DNA from: Cyanophora paradoxa
Taxonomy: Eukaryota > Glaucocystophyceae > Cyanophorales > Cyanophoraceae
Direction of reading: 5' to 3'
Length of the DNA: 64,000 nt
Assembly: GCA_004431415.1 (NCBI GenBank)
Contig: QPMI01000089.1
Span: 1-64,000, forward strand
Shown: positions 1 to 9,852 of the stretch, one piece after another
Layout of the letters: each line of letters begins with the position of its first letter
How positions within the stretch are numbered: position 1 is the stretch's first letter
The notes under the pieces: model-generated
The model's database searches: none
Told to the model about the DNA's origin: nothing
The model's input: only the letters and a program-made list of their open reading frames with translations
Translations under genes and position numbers: made by a program

Positions 1-218
1 CCGTGGACGGGCGGATAACGATCTAGAGCCCGCGCTGTCCGGAAGCCTAGCGAGCGACGCCGCATACAGAAGCCCAGCCAGAATCCTCAGCTTGAACTCC
101 ACTCCCCGCCTTGGATCTAGAGCACGGATCTAGAGCACGCTCTGCAGCCGTCCAGAAGTCTTGCAGCAGTCCAGCTGATCTGGAGCTCACGCACGGGGGC
201 GGGCGGGGCGGGGCGCAG

Positions 219-1257
219 TTCGAGGTGGTGGCGGACGCGTCGGACCTCGCGCGGGTCCCCATCCTCGGCGACCTCGCCCGCCTCCAGGTGCGAGCCTTAT
301 AATTAGTCTCCCTGGGACCGATATATATCTGGCTAGAGAGATTTTAATTGGTCTTACTATGATCTAGAGCCTTCGACTGGGCTAGAGGTAATCAGGCGAC
401 CTCGCACGCCTCCAGGTAATCATGAGAGCCCGGGCCCCGCCCCGCCCCGCCCCCGCCCCCGCTCCCGCCCCGCACCGGCCCCCACAATTACTTTTTTCCA
501 TCGCCTCCTGCCGGCTGCGCCGCCCTCCGGCTTCTCATATCTTTCCCCGCCGTCCGTCCCCCTTCCGCGCACCGGCCCCGGATCCACCCATCTGCTTCCT
601 TCGCTTTCTTTCTCTGCGCCGCGCGAAGTCACGCTCTCTGCTTCCACACACACACACACACACACACACACGCTCTCTGCCCCTCCTCCCCCCCCCCGCT
701 ACACCCCCCCGCCACCCCCCCCCCCCCCGCTACCCACCCCGCGCCACCCCCCCCCCCCACACCCCCCCCCCACACCCCGCCCGCCTCCACCGCGCTCCCG
801 CCCGCCTCCTTCTCATCACGCCGCCCTCACCCTCCCCCTGCCTCACCTCCTCCCCCCTGCCGGCAGGTCGAGGAGTTTGCGCGAAAGGGCGTCATCGACG
901 CCGATTTCACCATCCCGCCCCTCGGCCGCCCCAAGGTCCCCCCCCTCCCCCCGGCTCCTAGCGCATTGTAAATAGCAGCCCCTAGCATCCAGCCCTAGAC
1001 GCCGTCCAACTCGAAACACCCCTTCCATTAGTAAAATATTTAGAAACGCCCCTCGTCTTGATGCCGCTGATCGGGCCCGGCGGCAGCTGCCGGAGCGGGT
1101 CTACTTCCGCTTCGGGGGGGCGATCGACACGGCGGAGTACGCGGGGCGCCTGCGGGAGCGCGACGCGATCGCCGAGCTCTATGCCCGCGTCCGCGCCGAG
1201 GTTGAGGGCGGCCTCTCCTACCTCCTCACCGCCCGCGCCCGCGACCCCTACCGGTGA
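219..1257 (+). CDS. Host gene, C-terminal exons: phytyl ester synthase/DGAT-like acyltransferase
   Basis: This is the 3' part of an intron-bearing host gene. Three phase-0 pieces are visible: an exon ending at 287 (donor GT follows), an exon at 867-935 (after ..GGCAG, before GT) and a last exon at 1087-1257 ending in TGA. The last exon reads LPERVYFRFGGAIDT..., later EVEGGLSYLL and finally RDPYR. That matches the conserved end of the plant PES/esterase-lipase-thioesterase acyltransferases (LPxRxYYLFGxPIxT ... EVExxISYLL ... DPYR), plastid enzymes that esterify phytol or diacylglycerol. The introns are C-rich low-complexity DNA. The start of the first visible exon (219) is a guess at an acceptor; the 5' part of the gene lies outside the window. 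The family call rests on recalled motifs and would point to a photosynthetic host. Confidence 0.6.
269..416 (+). repeat. Duplicated exon end with splice-donor sequence
   Basis: The exon end CGACCTCGCCCGCCTCCAG plus GT at 269-289 is repeated with one change at 398-418 inside the following intron, giving a second potential donor. This looks like a local duplication of the exon-intron border. Confidence 0.5.
640..790. repeat. CA dinucleotide repeat and poly-C low-complexity intron
   Basis: A (CA)n run at about 646-671 is followed by long C-runs to about 790. This is intron low complexity; the long proline-rich frames through it are not genes. Confidence 0.85.
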
Positions 1258-2600
1258 TTCGATCCCGATCTGATCCCAACTTGATCCCAATTTGATCAGG
1301 GCGCAGGGAGTTCCTGCCCCGGGTGGCGCACGAGGCTGCGCGGGGCTGGCGGCAGGCCCCCTCCTTTCCGGAGGCCGACCCGCCCCGGGCGGCCCCGGGC
1401 GCCCCCGGTGCGAAGCCCCCGACTGGTCCCTAATTATGGCCGGTCAAAGATCAGCAATCAGGCAATTGATATTAGCCATGAATAAGAAGCGGGGGGTGGG
1501 GGGTGCGGGGGGGGGGGGGGGGCGGGGGAGATGAGAAGCGGGGGAGGTGTGGGGTGGGAGCGGGGGGGGGGGGGTAAGGGGGGGGTAGGGGGCTCCCGCC
1601 GCCTGTTATCCCGGATCGCAGCTCGCGATCATCGGATGATGGGAACCCTTTGGAAATAGATACTGTGCCGCAGCTGCAGCCCATCGTGCCCGGCGGCCCT
1701 GGGCGCCCCGGGCGGCCCCTGTGCCTTCCCGGAGGCCGACCCGCCCCGGGCGGCCCCGGGCGCCCAGGTTGCAGAGCCCCCGATCGCGCGACTGGCCCCT
1801 AGCTATCGCCCAATATAAATTAAAGATCAGCGATCAGACAATTAGCGATGAATGTGAGAAGCAGAGGCAGCGCTAGAGCTGCAAAATCTAGACCGATACC
1901 CTGCACTGTAGCTAGGAACAGATCTGCAGCCCCCCCCCCCCCCCCCCCCCCCCCCGGGCCGGGCCGGCGGGGCCGGAGCGCGCTGAGGGGCGCGGGAGGC
2001 GGGAGGCGGGGGGGGGGGAGGGGGGGGGGCGGGGGGGGGGGACGCTGTGTTGAGGACGCGGGCCGGAGGGGCGCAAGGCCGGAGAGCTGCCGCGTCTCCC
2101 TCGTTTCTCCCTCGTCTCCGCGGGGCCGCCGGCACTCTACAGGAGTCAAAATGTACATCTACATATCTAAAGAGGCGATGCCGCCGGGGCAGACGCCGAC
2201 GCCACCCCGTAGATCCCTCTTCAGTGGCCGCTCCCCTCCCAATAGTGCCCTCTTCCCACCCCGCTCCCTGCCTCCTTTTCTCCCTTCGCAGCCTCGCTCT
2301 CTCCTCTCTCCCTCCCCCCTCAGGTCCACCTCTCGAGCTCCCTACATACCCGATCTACCGCTACCCCCCGCCCCCTCCGCCCCCCCCCCCCCCCCCTCAA
2401 TACTGTAACCTCATGACCGCAACCACCTCCCCCCTCCAAATCCACCCACCCGCATCTGTACCTTCGTGGCCCGCACCTACCTGTAGCTACTGTAGTACTC
2501 GCTCTTAGGCTCCACAGCACCCTTAGCATGTCCACAGTCCGTCCTTTGTGGCCCCCCAGAGGGGATATACGCGGGGCTGGCCTAACCAATATACTATGAT
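1258..2600. repeat. GC-rich low-complexity intergenic DNA
   Basis: No credible gene is seen. Poly-G runs lie at about 1494-1590 and 2003-2042, and poly-C runs at about 1930-1956 and 2378-2396. A diverged direct repeat of roughly 130 bp (about 1364-1490 and 1724-1860) shares GGAGGCCGACCCGCCCCGGG at its start and a GATCAGC.ATCAG..AATT motif near its end. Confidence 0.7.
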
Positions 2601-3066
2601 ACTGATATGCCCTTGGGGCTTTTCCAAAAACAAAAAATCTACAGAGGCTATATCTACAGCGGTAACCGATCTACAGCAGATCTCATGCAGTCGCTCGCAA
2701 TTGGAATTGGTCGTGAATTCGAAGTCACTATATATAGGAATATATAGCTACATCAAACTCAGCCTAAATGTATTTCCGATTTCTAGATACTCAGCCCCAC
2801 ATGCCAAAATCTAAATATTTTTATAAGGAGTAATCGACCAACATGTATAGCACGCCGTGACGAAACTTGAAATCTACGAATCTACTTCAGATTTCTAATT
2901 CATGATCAAATACTGCTAATACGCAAGTTGCGATGATCATGATGCTCAGATAATTACGACAAAGCTTAAGATCAGAAAAACAAAATTAAAGGCTTAGATC
3001 TAGAAGCCTTCGAATTCACAAAGTCGCTTTCGGGACCAAGGACGCGAAAGCGAATTCATCCTATAG
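2601..3066. other. Intergenic, no recognised feature
   Basis: This stretch is more AT-rich than the DNA on its left. I see no gene, RNA or clear repeat in it. Confidence 0.5.
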
Positions 3067-3339
3067 CTAAATGTATCTACGATATCCTCCTGGGGTGATG
3101 TAGAATTCCCCTCCTTGTGGCCCAATGTAAGTCGTGCGGCCATTATAGCCGCCACCAAATCCCCTTATCGGATATGATCCCGAGGATGAGGTGGAGCGGC
3201 ACACAGATGCGCTGGACCCACGCATTCGCGAAGATGACGGGTAAGAGCACAGCTGCTGGCTGAAATCCCCGCCGCCACTAGGGTAAGCCCGCCCTCTGCT
3301 ATAGCTGTTCATGGCAGACTCCCTGATCTGCATTGTCAC
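3067..3339 (-). CDS. Small ORF ending in a PBCV basic-adaptor-like motif
   Basis: A 90-residue frame rich in Gly, Ser, Arg and Tyr. Its last 23 residues contain YIGPQGGEFYITPGG followed by YRRYI. That resembles the short adaptor domain first described in chloroviruses (consensus near tGprGGkYyxtxsGxkxYv; PBCV_basic_adap), which is usually appended to other viral proteins. The rest is low complexity and unrecognised. It could be a remnant of a viral gene, a small host gene or a chance match. It lies alone, outside both integrated elements and next to host repeats. Confidence 0.35.
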   Translation of the reverse strand: MTMQIRESAMNSYSRGRAYPSGGGDFSQQLCSYPSSSRMRGSSASVCRSTSSSGSYPIRGFGGGYNGRTTYIGPQGGEFYITPGGYRRYI

Positions 3340-3396
3340 ACAGCGTTAGATTTATATATAATGATTTTGACGAAGAATTAGCCCTGCCAATTTCGG

Positions 3397-3669
3397 AAAT
3401 CCAGATCGGCGACCGAAATTCCTGTAACGTCCGAGAAACGTCCGTACCCCGTGTTCATCGTGGATCAATTCACGCACACACCTCGACAGTGACGTCACGC
3501 AATTTTCCATCGAGTTCTCTCATGGATCAAATGTCAGACTTGTACGCCGACATGTCCGGACGTCTCGAGGAATTCCGATCGTGGCTTCTCGAGGGAGACC
3601 GCTCTCCCATGGCCGTCGCGCGAATATCGAATTTCGGCTCTCCCGTGGGCGTCACGCGAAAATCGAATT
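3397..3669 (+). repeat. Direct repeat, copy 1 (second copy 5850-6122)
   Basis: The block beginning GAAATCCAGATCGGCGACCG and ending GCGAAAATCGAATT recurs almost unchanged at 5850-6122. The copies share internal ORFs, but these are shadows of a repeat, not genes. It includes the ATGGCCGTCGCGCGAATATC module found in the other host repeats of the window. Confidence 0.85.
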
Positions 3670-3690
3670 AATTTCGGGCGAAGCCTCTTC

Positions 3691-4124
3691 CGTAGGTCGA
3701 TGGTGAACGCCCGATTTTATTTTTTTTCCACTCGAGTCCGATTGGTCCGAGCGTCCAGATTCGCGACCTCCGCAATGAAGGCGAACGGTTTCACATGTAA
3801 CACAGTTGCCCACGGACGTTACATTGACGTGACATTTATTTTTGGCCTCGAGGTTCCCCTAAGACGACCGCTCTCCCGTCGGCGTCGTGCGAAAATCGAA
3901 TTTCCCTCGTAGGTCGATGGTGAACGCCCGATTTTATTTTTTTTCCACTCGAGTCCGATTGGTCCGAGCGTCCAGATTCGCGACCTCCGCAATGAAGGCG
4001 AACGGTTTCACATGTAACACAGTTGCCCACGGACGTTACATTGACGTGACATTTATTTTTGGCCTCGAGGTTCCCCTAAAACGACCGCTCTCCCGTCGGC
4101 GTCGTGCGAAAATCGAATTTCCCT
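3691..4124 (+). repeat. Tandem 217-bp repeat, two copies
   Basis: The unit starting CGTAGGTCGATGGTGAACGC occurs at 3691 and again at 3908 (period 217 bp) with near identity, ending in the GTCGGCGTCGTGCGAAAATC module. No gene is evident. Confidence 0.85.
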
Positions 4125-5300
4125 CCAGGATCAATTTCGTTATTTATACCCCAGGGCTCGATCGCGAAACTCCAAAAAGTGGGACCCGGTCCCGCGACGA
4201 AAGCGCGCCAGAGACGCCCCAGAGCGGTCACAATCACACCCAAGAGCGCGTGCATCGCGGCGAGCTCGATTTCAGCCGCCCTTGACGGTCCAGACGAAAG
4301 ACTCGGCCGAAATTTTGATCCACCCGGTTCCGGCCGGTCCCGCGACGCGCGCAATCGATGCGTTCTCGCGCGCATAGACATAGCACGGCCTGCGCACTCC
4401 AGATATCCGCTTTTCGCACCCGAAACGGCGCAGAAAGGTGCCCGACGTCAAAAATTCGATCCTGCACGGTCCCGGGCAACTTTCCGCGCGCCGAGGCCAC
4501 GGCGCATGCGCGGAGCAATAGTATAAGCATTTGAGATGTAGAAGAAGCCTTCCGCACGGTCTCTAAATGCGCCGGGCCGCGAGGACCCAGCCGACCCCGA
4601 AAATTCGATCCTGGATGGACCTGCACATGTTTCCGCGCGCCATCGCGTCCCCACCCATGCCCATCGCTACAGTATTTATTTGCGAGGTTCCCCTTAGACG
4701 ACCGCTCTCCCGTCGGCGTCGTGCGAAAATCGAATTTCCCTCCAGGATCAATTTCGGTATTTATACCCCAGGGCTCGATCGCGAAACTCCAAAAAGTGGG
4801 ACCCGGTCCCGCGACGAAAGCGCGCCAGAGACGCCCCAGAGCGGTCACAATCACACCCAAGAGCGCGTGCATCGCGGCGAGCTCGATTTCAGCCGCCCTT
4901 GACGGTCCAGACGAAAGACTCGGCCGAAATTTTGATCCACCCGGTTCCGGCCGGTCCCGCGACGCGCGCAATCGATGCGTTCTCGCGCGCATAGACATAG
5001 CACGGCCTGCGCACTCCAGATATCCGCTTTTCGCAGCCGAAACGGCGCAGAAAGGTGCCCGACGTCAAAAATTCGATCCTGCACGGTCCCGGGCAACTTT
5101 CCGCGCGCCGAGGCCACGGCGCATGCGCGGAGCAATAGTATAAGCATTTGAGATGTAGAAGAAGCCTTCCGCACGGTCTCTAAATGCGCCGGGCCGCGAG
5201 GACCCAGCCGACCCCGAAAATTCGATCCTGGATGGACCTGCACATGTTTCCGCGCGCCATCGCGTCCCCACCCATGCCCATCGCTACAGTATTTATTTGA
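4067..5300 (+). repeat. Tandem 617-bp repeat, two copies
   Basis: Copies at about 4067-4683 and 4684-5300 are nearly identical. Each contains the ordered modules of the dispersed host repeat: the GGGACCCGGTCCCGCGACG block, ATCGATGCGTTCTCGCGCGC, an AAAATTCGATCCTG module and GCGCATGCGCGGAGCAATAG. The latter is the site that element 1 interrupts in another copy. The long frames on both strands are repeat shadows. Confidence 0.85.
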
Positions 5301-5849
5301 GATCTAAACGAAGCCTTTCCCAAGCTCTGTGGCCGCGAAAGAGCACGAGAATCCAGCCGACGCCAAATTGTTGATTCTGGACAGGCCTCCACAGATTTCC
5401 GCGGGCCCTCGCCTCTGCAGCCCTGCCGCAGTGCACATCGATCCTGTATGCATTGGAGACTCTGTTTAAGCGATTCATAACCTCTGTGCATGCGCCTGGC
5501 CACGCGAACCTCGCCCGTCCCCTCAACACTCTCCTCTCAATTTCCTCAGGGCCTCGAGCTCAATTGCAACTACAGCTAGCTGATTGGCGGCACCACTCCT
5601 CCCTCCCCTCATTATATTCTCTCTCAGCTGCAGCAATTCCCCTTATTACATAATTATATTCTCTCAGGACAATTCCTCTCAGGACAACTTCTCCCATAAT
5701 TGTATTCCCTCTCACAAACCTCCCCTCCCCTCTCCCTACCCCGCCGACCCATTGACAGCCGCGACGGGCCGCGATGAATAAGGGGGACGCGAAGAGGGCG
5801 GCAGAGGCTTCGCCCGATGTTTGGGACCCGCAGGGGCCCAGGGCTTGTC
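5301..5849. repeat. 3' end of host repeat plus unique intergenic DNA
   Basis: 5301-5530 holds the usual end module of the repeat family (TTTAAGCGATTC ... GCATGCGCCTGGCC ... CCTCGCCC), also present at about 29390-29445, 62200-62270 and 63820-63890. From about 5530 to 5849 I see no gene. Confidence 0.6.
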
Positions 5850-6122
5850 GGAAATCCAGATCGGCGACCGAAATTCCTGTAACGTCCGAGAAACGTCCGT
5901 ACCCCGTGTTCATCGTGGATCAATTCACGCACACACCTCGACAGTGACGTCACGCAATTTTCCATCGAGTTCTCTCATGGATCAAATGTCAGACTTGTAC
6001 GCCGACATGTCCGGACGTCTCGAGGAATTCCGATCGTGGCTTCTCGAGGGAGACCGCTCTCCCATGGCCGTCGCGCGAATATCGAATTTCGGCTCTCCCG
6101 TGGGCGTCACGCGAAAATCGAA
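5850..6122 (+). repeat. Direct repeat, copy 2 of 3397-3669
   Basis: Near-identical to 3397-3669. Here it runs into the host repeat copy that was hit by element 1. Confidence 0.85.
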
Positions 6123-6533
6123 TTTCTCTCCCGAACTAATCCCGGTATTTATACCCCGGTTCGATCGCGAAACTCCAAAAAGTGGGACCCGGTCCCGCCC
6201 GGTCCCGCGACGAAAGCGCGCCAGGAACGCCCCAGAGCGATACAGAATGAGAGCCGAGGGCGCGCGCACCGCTGCAAGCTCGATTTCGGGCGCCGCCGAC
6301 ACTGCAATGCGAAGAGTCGGCGGAAACTTTGACCCAGCCGGTCCCGTCCGGTCCCGCGACGCGCGCAATCGATGCGTACTCACGCGCATAGACATAGCAC
6401 GGCCTGCGCACTCCAGCGATCCGCTTTTCGGAGCCGGAACAGTGCAGGAAGGCACCCGGCGGCAAAAATTCGATCCTGCACAGGCCCGGACATCTTTCCG
6501 CGCGCCGACGCCGCGGCGCATGCGCCGAACAAT
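6050..6533 (+). repeat. Host dispersed repeat, left half, interrupted by element 1
   Basis: This carries the same ordered modules as the copies at 4067-5300, 61139-62280 and 62750-63890 and breaks off at GCGCCGAACAAT. The repeat resumes at 29057 with AACAATAGTATACACATTTGAG, as expected from the uninterrupted copies, which read GCGCGGAGCAATAGTATAAG. The interrupted repeat is therefore a natural empty-site reference for the insertion. Confidence 0.9.
6528..6533. repeat. Target site duplication AACAAT (left)
   Basis: AACAAT sits directly outside the first base of the left terminal inverted repeat and is repeated at 29057-29062. Six bp is the usual Polinton/Maverick duplication length. Confidence 0.9.
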
Positions 6534-6960
6534 TGTTGTATACGCATGGACCTCACACCCGGGCAATTCCGCTTCGCTCCATTGCCCCCGATTCCATGCG
6601 TTTCCAGTGTATACCTCCAGCCCCTCTTCAGTTAATTCACCTTGTACGTCTACGAGACTCAAATTCCCAGGTCTACCAGACTCGGGTCGGAGTCTTAACA
6701 AAGAAATATCTAACGACTATTCAGGGCAGAGCTGACAACTAGAATAGACGAAGAGGAGCGCTGCCCCCTTGAGCGCGGTCTGTAGAACAACGTGGCAGAA
6801 TAGGCTAGGCGATATTAATGAGTACAGAGAAGCTAAACGAGGAAACGTGTTAAGCTCTAGCTAGATGTAATTGATGTGTACAGAGAAGCTAAACGAGGAA
6901 AAAGCGTTAAGCTATAGCCGCACGTAAGGACGGGCCCCCAGAGCGGTCTGCTGCGGCCTC
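6534..6960 (+). repeat. Element 1 left terminal inverted repeat, 427 bp
   Basis: It starts TGTTGTATACGCATGGACC and its inner end is CTGCGGCCTC. Read by eye against the reverse complement of 28630-29056, no mismatch was found. It contains a 24-bp direct repeat (GTACAGAGAAGC TAAACGAGGAAA) at 6822-6845 and 6878-6901, each followed by GTTAAGCT.TAGC. This may be a protein-binding iteron near the replication terminus. Confidence 0.92.
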
Positions 6961-7303
6961 ATTCCACTTGATCTGGTTGCTTTTCCGAAACTGGAGTCTT
7001 CTCCTTTCTGAAACTTGATAGCAGGGACTTCTTTCTTTTCAGGGGCTTTGGGATATTTGGGGATGGCCAAGACGATCTTCGGTTATCAGAATCAAGCCAC
7101 GGTACAGGTGAGTCAGATCGCGTAAAAGGAGAATTGGACCTAGAAGTCCCGGGTGTGTTATTAGGCGATAGCTGAGTATCAGGGGTGCGCGACCCCTCAG
7201 TGTCAGATATTTCGAGGTTAATAGTTGTCTCGCAGCAACTGCATTTCAATTTGCTGGTGACGTTGAGATGGAACATGTCCATGCATTTACGGAGCAGATC
7301 CAT
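6959..7303 (-). CDS. Hypothetical 114-aa protein next to left TIR
   Basis: Not recognised. The N-terminus has a CSCC cluster (residues 22-25). The middle and C-terminus are low-complexity, rich in Ser, Pro, Thr and Asp, with a basic KPLKRKKSLLSSFRKEK stretch that could act as a nuclear localisation or DNA-binding tail. The TGA stop overlaps the inner border of the TIR. It is the last frame downstream of the minus-strand fibre cluster. Element 2 has no counterpart there; it has SpeD and a zinc-ribbon gene instead. Confidence 0.5.
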   Translation of the reverse strand: MDLLRKCMDMFHLNVTSKLKCSCCETTINLEISDTEGSRTPDTQLSPNNTPGTSRSNSPFTRSDSPVPWLDSDNRRSSWPSPNIPKPLKRKKSLLSSFRKEKTPVSEKQPDQVE

Positions 7304-7336
7304 CTACAAGGGGTAGTATATATAAAAACAAAGATT

Positions 7337-8173
7337 CTATGGGTTGGGATCAGCCCCTCCAATTGGAAAGTAACGATTCGAATTGAAGGTCTCACCATAC
7401 TTGACCCCGCTTGCAATCACATCTGTTCTTTCGGCAAATAGAATAATTTTGTAGGCGCCCATAAGCGTAGCCCTCACAATAAACTGGTAATCTTCAACCC
7501 CCACTGGAGTAGAATGGAAAGCAACACCAAAATTGTCAATAGGATTGATTAAAACAGCTATGTTTGGCCGGAGAGCATCATTTCTCCTACAAAGGAAGTA
7601 GATATCCGGAGGAATATCAACAACACTCTTGAAATGGTTTCCGAGTGGCTGAACGTTATCTACGATTGATGTTTGCTCATTTATGTTTAGCGTGAAGACT
7701 TTGATGATATAAGGCAAATTCATACCAGGAACATACGTTCTGATTCTTTCATTAGTGTTTTCAGGGTTAGGTTGATCATTAACAAAAATAGGGGCGCAAG
7801 CAGCTCCGCCCACTCGAAGGCCATCTCCAATATATGCACCTCCAGACCTGCAGGTCACAGCCCCTGTTCTTGATTCATAGGTAAAAGTATTAATCTTGTT
7901 AGCATCATCATAGCTGTCAAAATCACCATAGTTCGAATTAAAATTAGCATTAGTTATAAGGAGATTAGTCGTTTTAATAGTGCCATTATTTTTGTCGCAG
8001 CGGACTTCTCCTAAACGTAATATGTGATTCTCCCGGAATGTGTTTAATGTTGGCTGTTGCTCAGTTGATTGCAGGCCGGGGATATCGTCTGAGACAGCAT
8101 GCTGCAGAACGTGGTTAGCTGGAGCGGCGAGGGTCAAAGAGGGAACAACAATTCTTTCAACAGCTTCAGCCAT
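7337..8173 (-). CDS. Spike/fibre protein A, 278 aa, shared N-terminal anchor
   Basis: One of four proteins in this element with a common N-terminal region of about 110 residues: a QHxVxDxxxGLxSTE motif near residue 25, then ExRxDKNxGxxKTT around 55-68, then RSGGAYIGDGLRVGGA around 110-125. The C-terminal half is different from the others and not recognised; it ends in a segment with GAYKIILFAERTD. The common part probably anchors the spike to the capsid vertex and the variable part projects. The orthologue in element 2 is 36927-37760, similar over its whole length. No signal peptide or membrane segment is seen. Function is inferred from cluster position and modular design. Confidence 0.75.
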   Translation of the reverse strand: MAEAVERIVVPSLTLAAPANHVLQHAVSDDIPGLQSTEQQPTLNTFRENHILRLGEVRCDKNNGTIKTTNLLITNANFNSNYGDFDSYDDANKINTFTYESRTGAVTCRSGGAYIGDGLRVGGAACAPIFVNDQPNPENTNERIRTYVPGMNLPYIIKVFTLNINEQTSIVDNVQPLGNHFKSVVDIPPDIYFLCRRNDALRPNIAVLINPIDNFGVAFHSTPVGVEDYQFIVRATLMGAYKIILFAERTDVIASGVKYGETFNSNRYFPIGGADPNP

Positions 8174-8235
8174 TATTGTTATGACTTAAAGAAAATGAAT
8201 GCATAAAATAACAAGACAACAGGAAGGCTAGACAG

Positions 8236-8763
8236 ATGGAGATCGAAATTCCCAATGGAGCGATTGCTATTCCTATCTATGGACGGAATGGAATAGTAGC
8301 ACATTCTTTCATATTAGCAGCTGATGCAGAGCTAGTTAATGAAAAACGTTGGAATCTTGATAAAGAGGGTTATGCAAAATGTAACATCTTTGTAAATGGA
8401 AAGAGGACCACAAGAAAAATGCATCAGTTAATTGTAGGATCAGTCAATCAAGGGTTTTCTATTGATCACATTAACTGCAATAAACTGGATAACAGACGTG
8501 AAAATCTACGCCTGGCCACAAATAAGCAGCAAACATTGAATCATTTGCTTCAAAAAAATAATTCGAGTGGTTTTGTGGGGGTGAGCTTTAATAAGTCTAA
8601 TAACAAATGGCAAGCTCATTTCTGTATAAATGGACGCGTGAAACACATTGGCTATTTCTCTACTGCTGAAGCTGCTGCTAAAGCCAGGGATACCTACGCT
8701 CTTGAACACACCAGCGAGACAGATCGTCAATTTCTACGTCTAAACTTTCCAGCTGAAGCGTAA
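8236..8763 (+). CDS. HNH homing-type endonuclease with AP2 domain
   Basis: A 175-aa protein. Residues about 60-100 hold the HNH core (MHQLI, then IDHINCNKLDNRRENLR), followed by an AP2-type DNA-binding domain at about 112-160 (SGFVGVSFNKSNNKWQA ... IGYFSTAEAAAKARD). Such HNH-AP2 genes are selfish nucleases common in phages and large DNA viruses. It lies on the opposite strand between two spike genes that are directly adjacent in element 2, so it is an insertion specific to element 1. The paralogue is at 22020-22580. Confidence 0.9.
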   Translation: MEIEIPNGAIAIPIYGRNGIVAHSFILAADAELVNEKRWNLDKEGYAKCNIFVNGKRTTRKMHQLIVGSVNQGFSIDHINCNKLDNRRENLRLATNKQQTLNHLLQKNNSSGFVGVSFNKSNNKWQAHFCINGRVKHIGYFSTAEAAAKARDTYALEHTSETDRQFLRLNFPAEA

Positions 8764-8773
8764 ACGTTCTTTA

Positions 8774-9622
8774 TCAAGCTATAGGATTTTCAGGACTGAT
8801 CTCGTCGTACATATTATTTAGTGCTAAATCTGGGTTCAGTCCTCTAGTGGCCGCTGATGCAGCTACATCGGAGCGATATCCGATTATTAGGATAGAATAT
8901 CTGCCTATAGCAGTAGCATATAAATCGAAAAGATGCCTTGTATTAATATTACGAACTACATATCCCCGCCCAGCATGTCCAAGACCTTGGACAAAGAATG
9001 TATAGACATGCCCTATTTGATCATTTTGATCCTGACAGAGTGATTGAAGCGCCTTCGGTATTTCTCTGTTTGAAAGCAGCCTCTCACCATCCAGACCATT
9101 TGGTGTGCTTGAATTAGCTACTGTTATCTCAACTTCTACTAGAGCTTGTGCATAGGGGAGGTCACAGCAAGGTACATACATGCGAACTCGTTTACGATTT
9201 TCGACGTTCTCTAATGAAAAGTCCGGGACATCATTAATGGCAATCGATGACGAAAGCCCTCCACTAACTCGGCAGGCTCCGGTAATAGCTGCCCCTCCGG
9301 AACGCACAGTGAGAGCAGCAGTGTTTTGATCGTAGTTTATGCTTCGGAGGTCAACACTGTACGAATCAACTCCTCCTGTTATGGGCTGAGAGAAATTGGC
9401 ATTTGTAACTAGTAATCGCGTTGTTTTTACAACCCCAGAGTTTTTATCTGCCCGCAATTCTTTACACCGAATCACTGATCTCTGATCAAATGCATTAGTA
9501 GAGTTTGGTCGCTCGGTGGACTCTAATCCAGCAATAGCATCGCTAACTTCATGCTGCCTCATATGGATGGCTGGGGAGCCCAGCGAGTAGATAGGCAGCT
9601 GGACCCGATTGTACTCGGTCAT
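8774..9622 (-). CDS. Spike/fibre protein B, 282 aa, shared N-terminal anchor
   Basis: It has the same anchor pattern as spike A: HMRQHEVSDAIAGLESTE near residue 20, KELRADKNSGVVKTT around 50-65, and VRSGGAAITGACRVSGGLSS near 105-125. The C-terminal part is unlike C1q and is not recognised; it ends in a GRYSILIIGYRSDVAAS segment that matches the end of spike A in pattern (GxYxIxxxxxRxDxxA). The element 2 orthologue is 37784-38629. It is probably a capsid spike; the receptor is unknown. Confidence 0.75.
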   Translation of the reverse strand: MTEYNRVQLPIYSLGSPAIHMRQHEVSDAIAGLESTERPNSTNAFDQRSVIRCKELRADKNSGVVKTTRLLVTNANFSQPITGGVDSYSVDLRSINYDQNTAALTVRSGGAAITGACRVSGGLSSSIAINDVPDFSLENVENRKRVRMYVPCCDLPYAQALVEVEITVANSSTPNGLDGERLLSNREIPKALQSLCQDQNDQIGHVYTFFVQGLGHAGRGYVVRNINTRHLFDLYATAIGRYSILIIGYRSDVAASAATRGLNPDLALNNMYDEISPENPIA

Positions 9623-9852
9623 TTAATAGAAACACGAGAGAAAAATAAACAAGGTTGCAGACAGAAAATAAATACAATTTTAAAAAAATAATTAATAATA
9701 TTGTATATATGTCGTATATATACACATCAGAAATGGTCGTCTATGAGTAACACCGAATAACAGAGATGCTGTATATATGCATGATATATACACAACTAAT
9801 ATTTATTCATTATTTATTTTTGAAATTATGGAGAGAGTGCTATCAAGCTCCG
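9623..9852. other. AT-rich spacer inside spike cluster
   Basis: About 220 bp of AT-rich DNA with TGTATATATG / GATATATACAC inverted motifs at 9700-9800. The same junction in element 2 is only about 35 bp long (38630-38664). This may be a promoter-bearing insertion or the scar of a lost gene; no ORF is convincing. Confidence 0.4.

Noticed and set aside
422-961. Long proline/arginine-rich open frame on the plus strand
   Set aside because: It follows poly-C and CA repeats in an intron of the acyltransferase gene; composition explains the open frame.
1820-2408. Overlapping long frames on both strands
   Set aside because: They run through poly-C and poly-G tracts and have no domain or relative.
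4104-5143. Repeated 140-aa and 254-aa frames
   Set aside because: They are shadows of the tandem 617-bp repeat on both strands, with no conserved domain.
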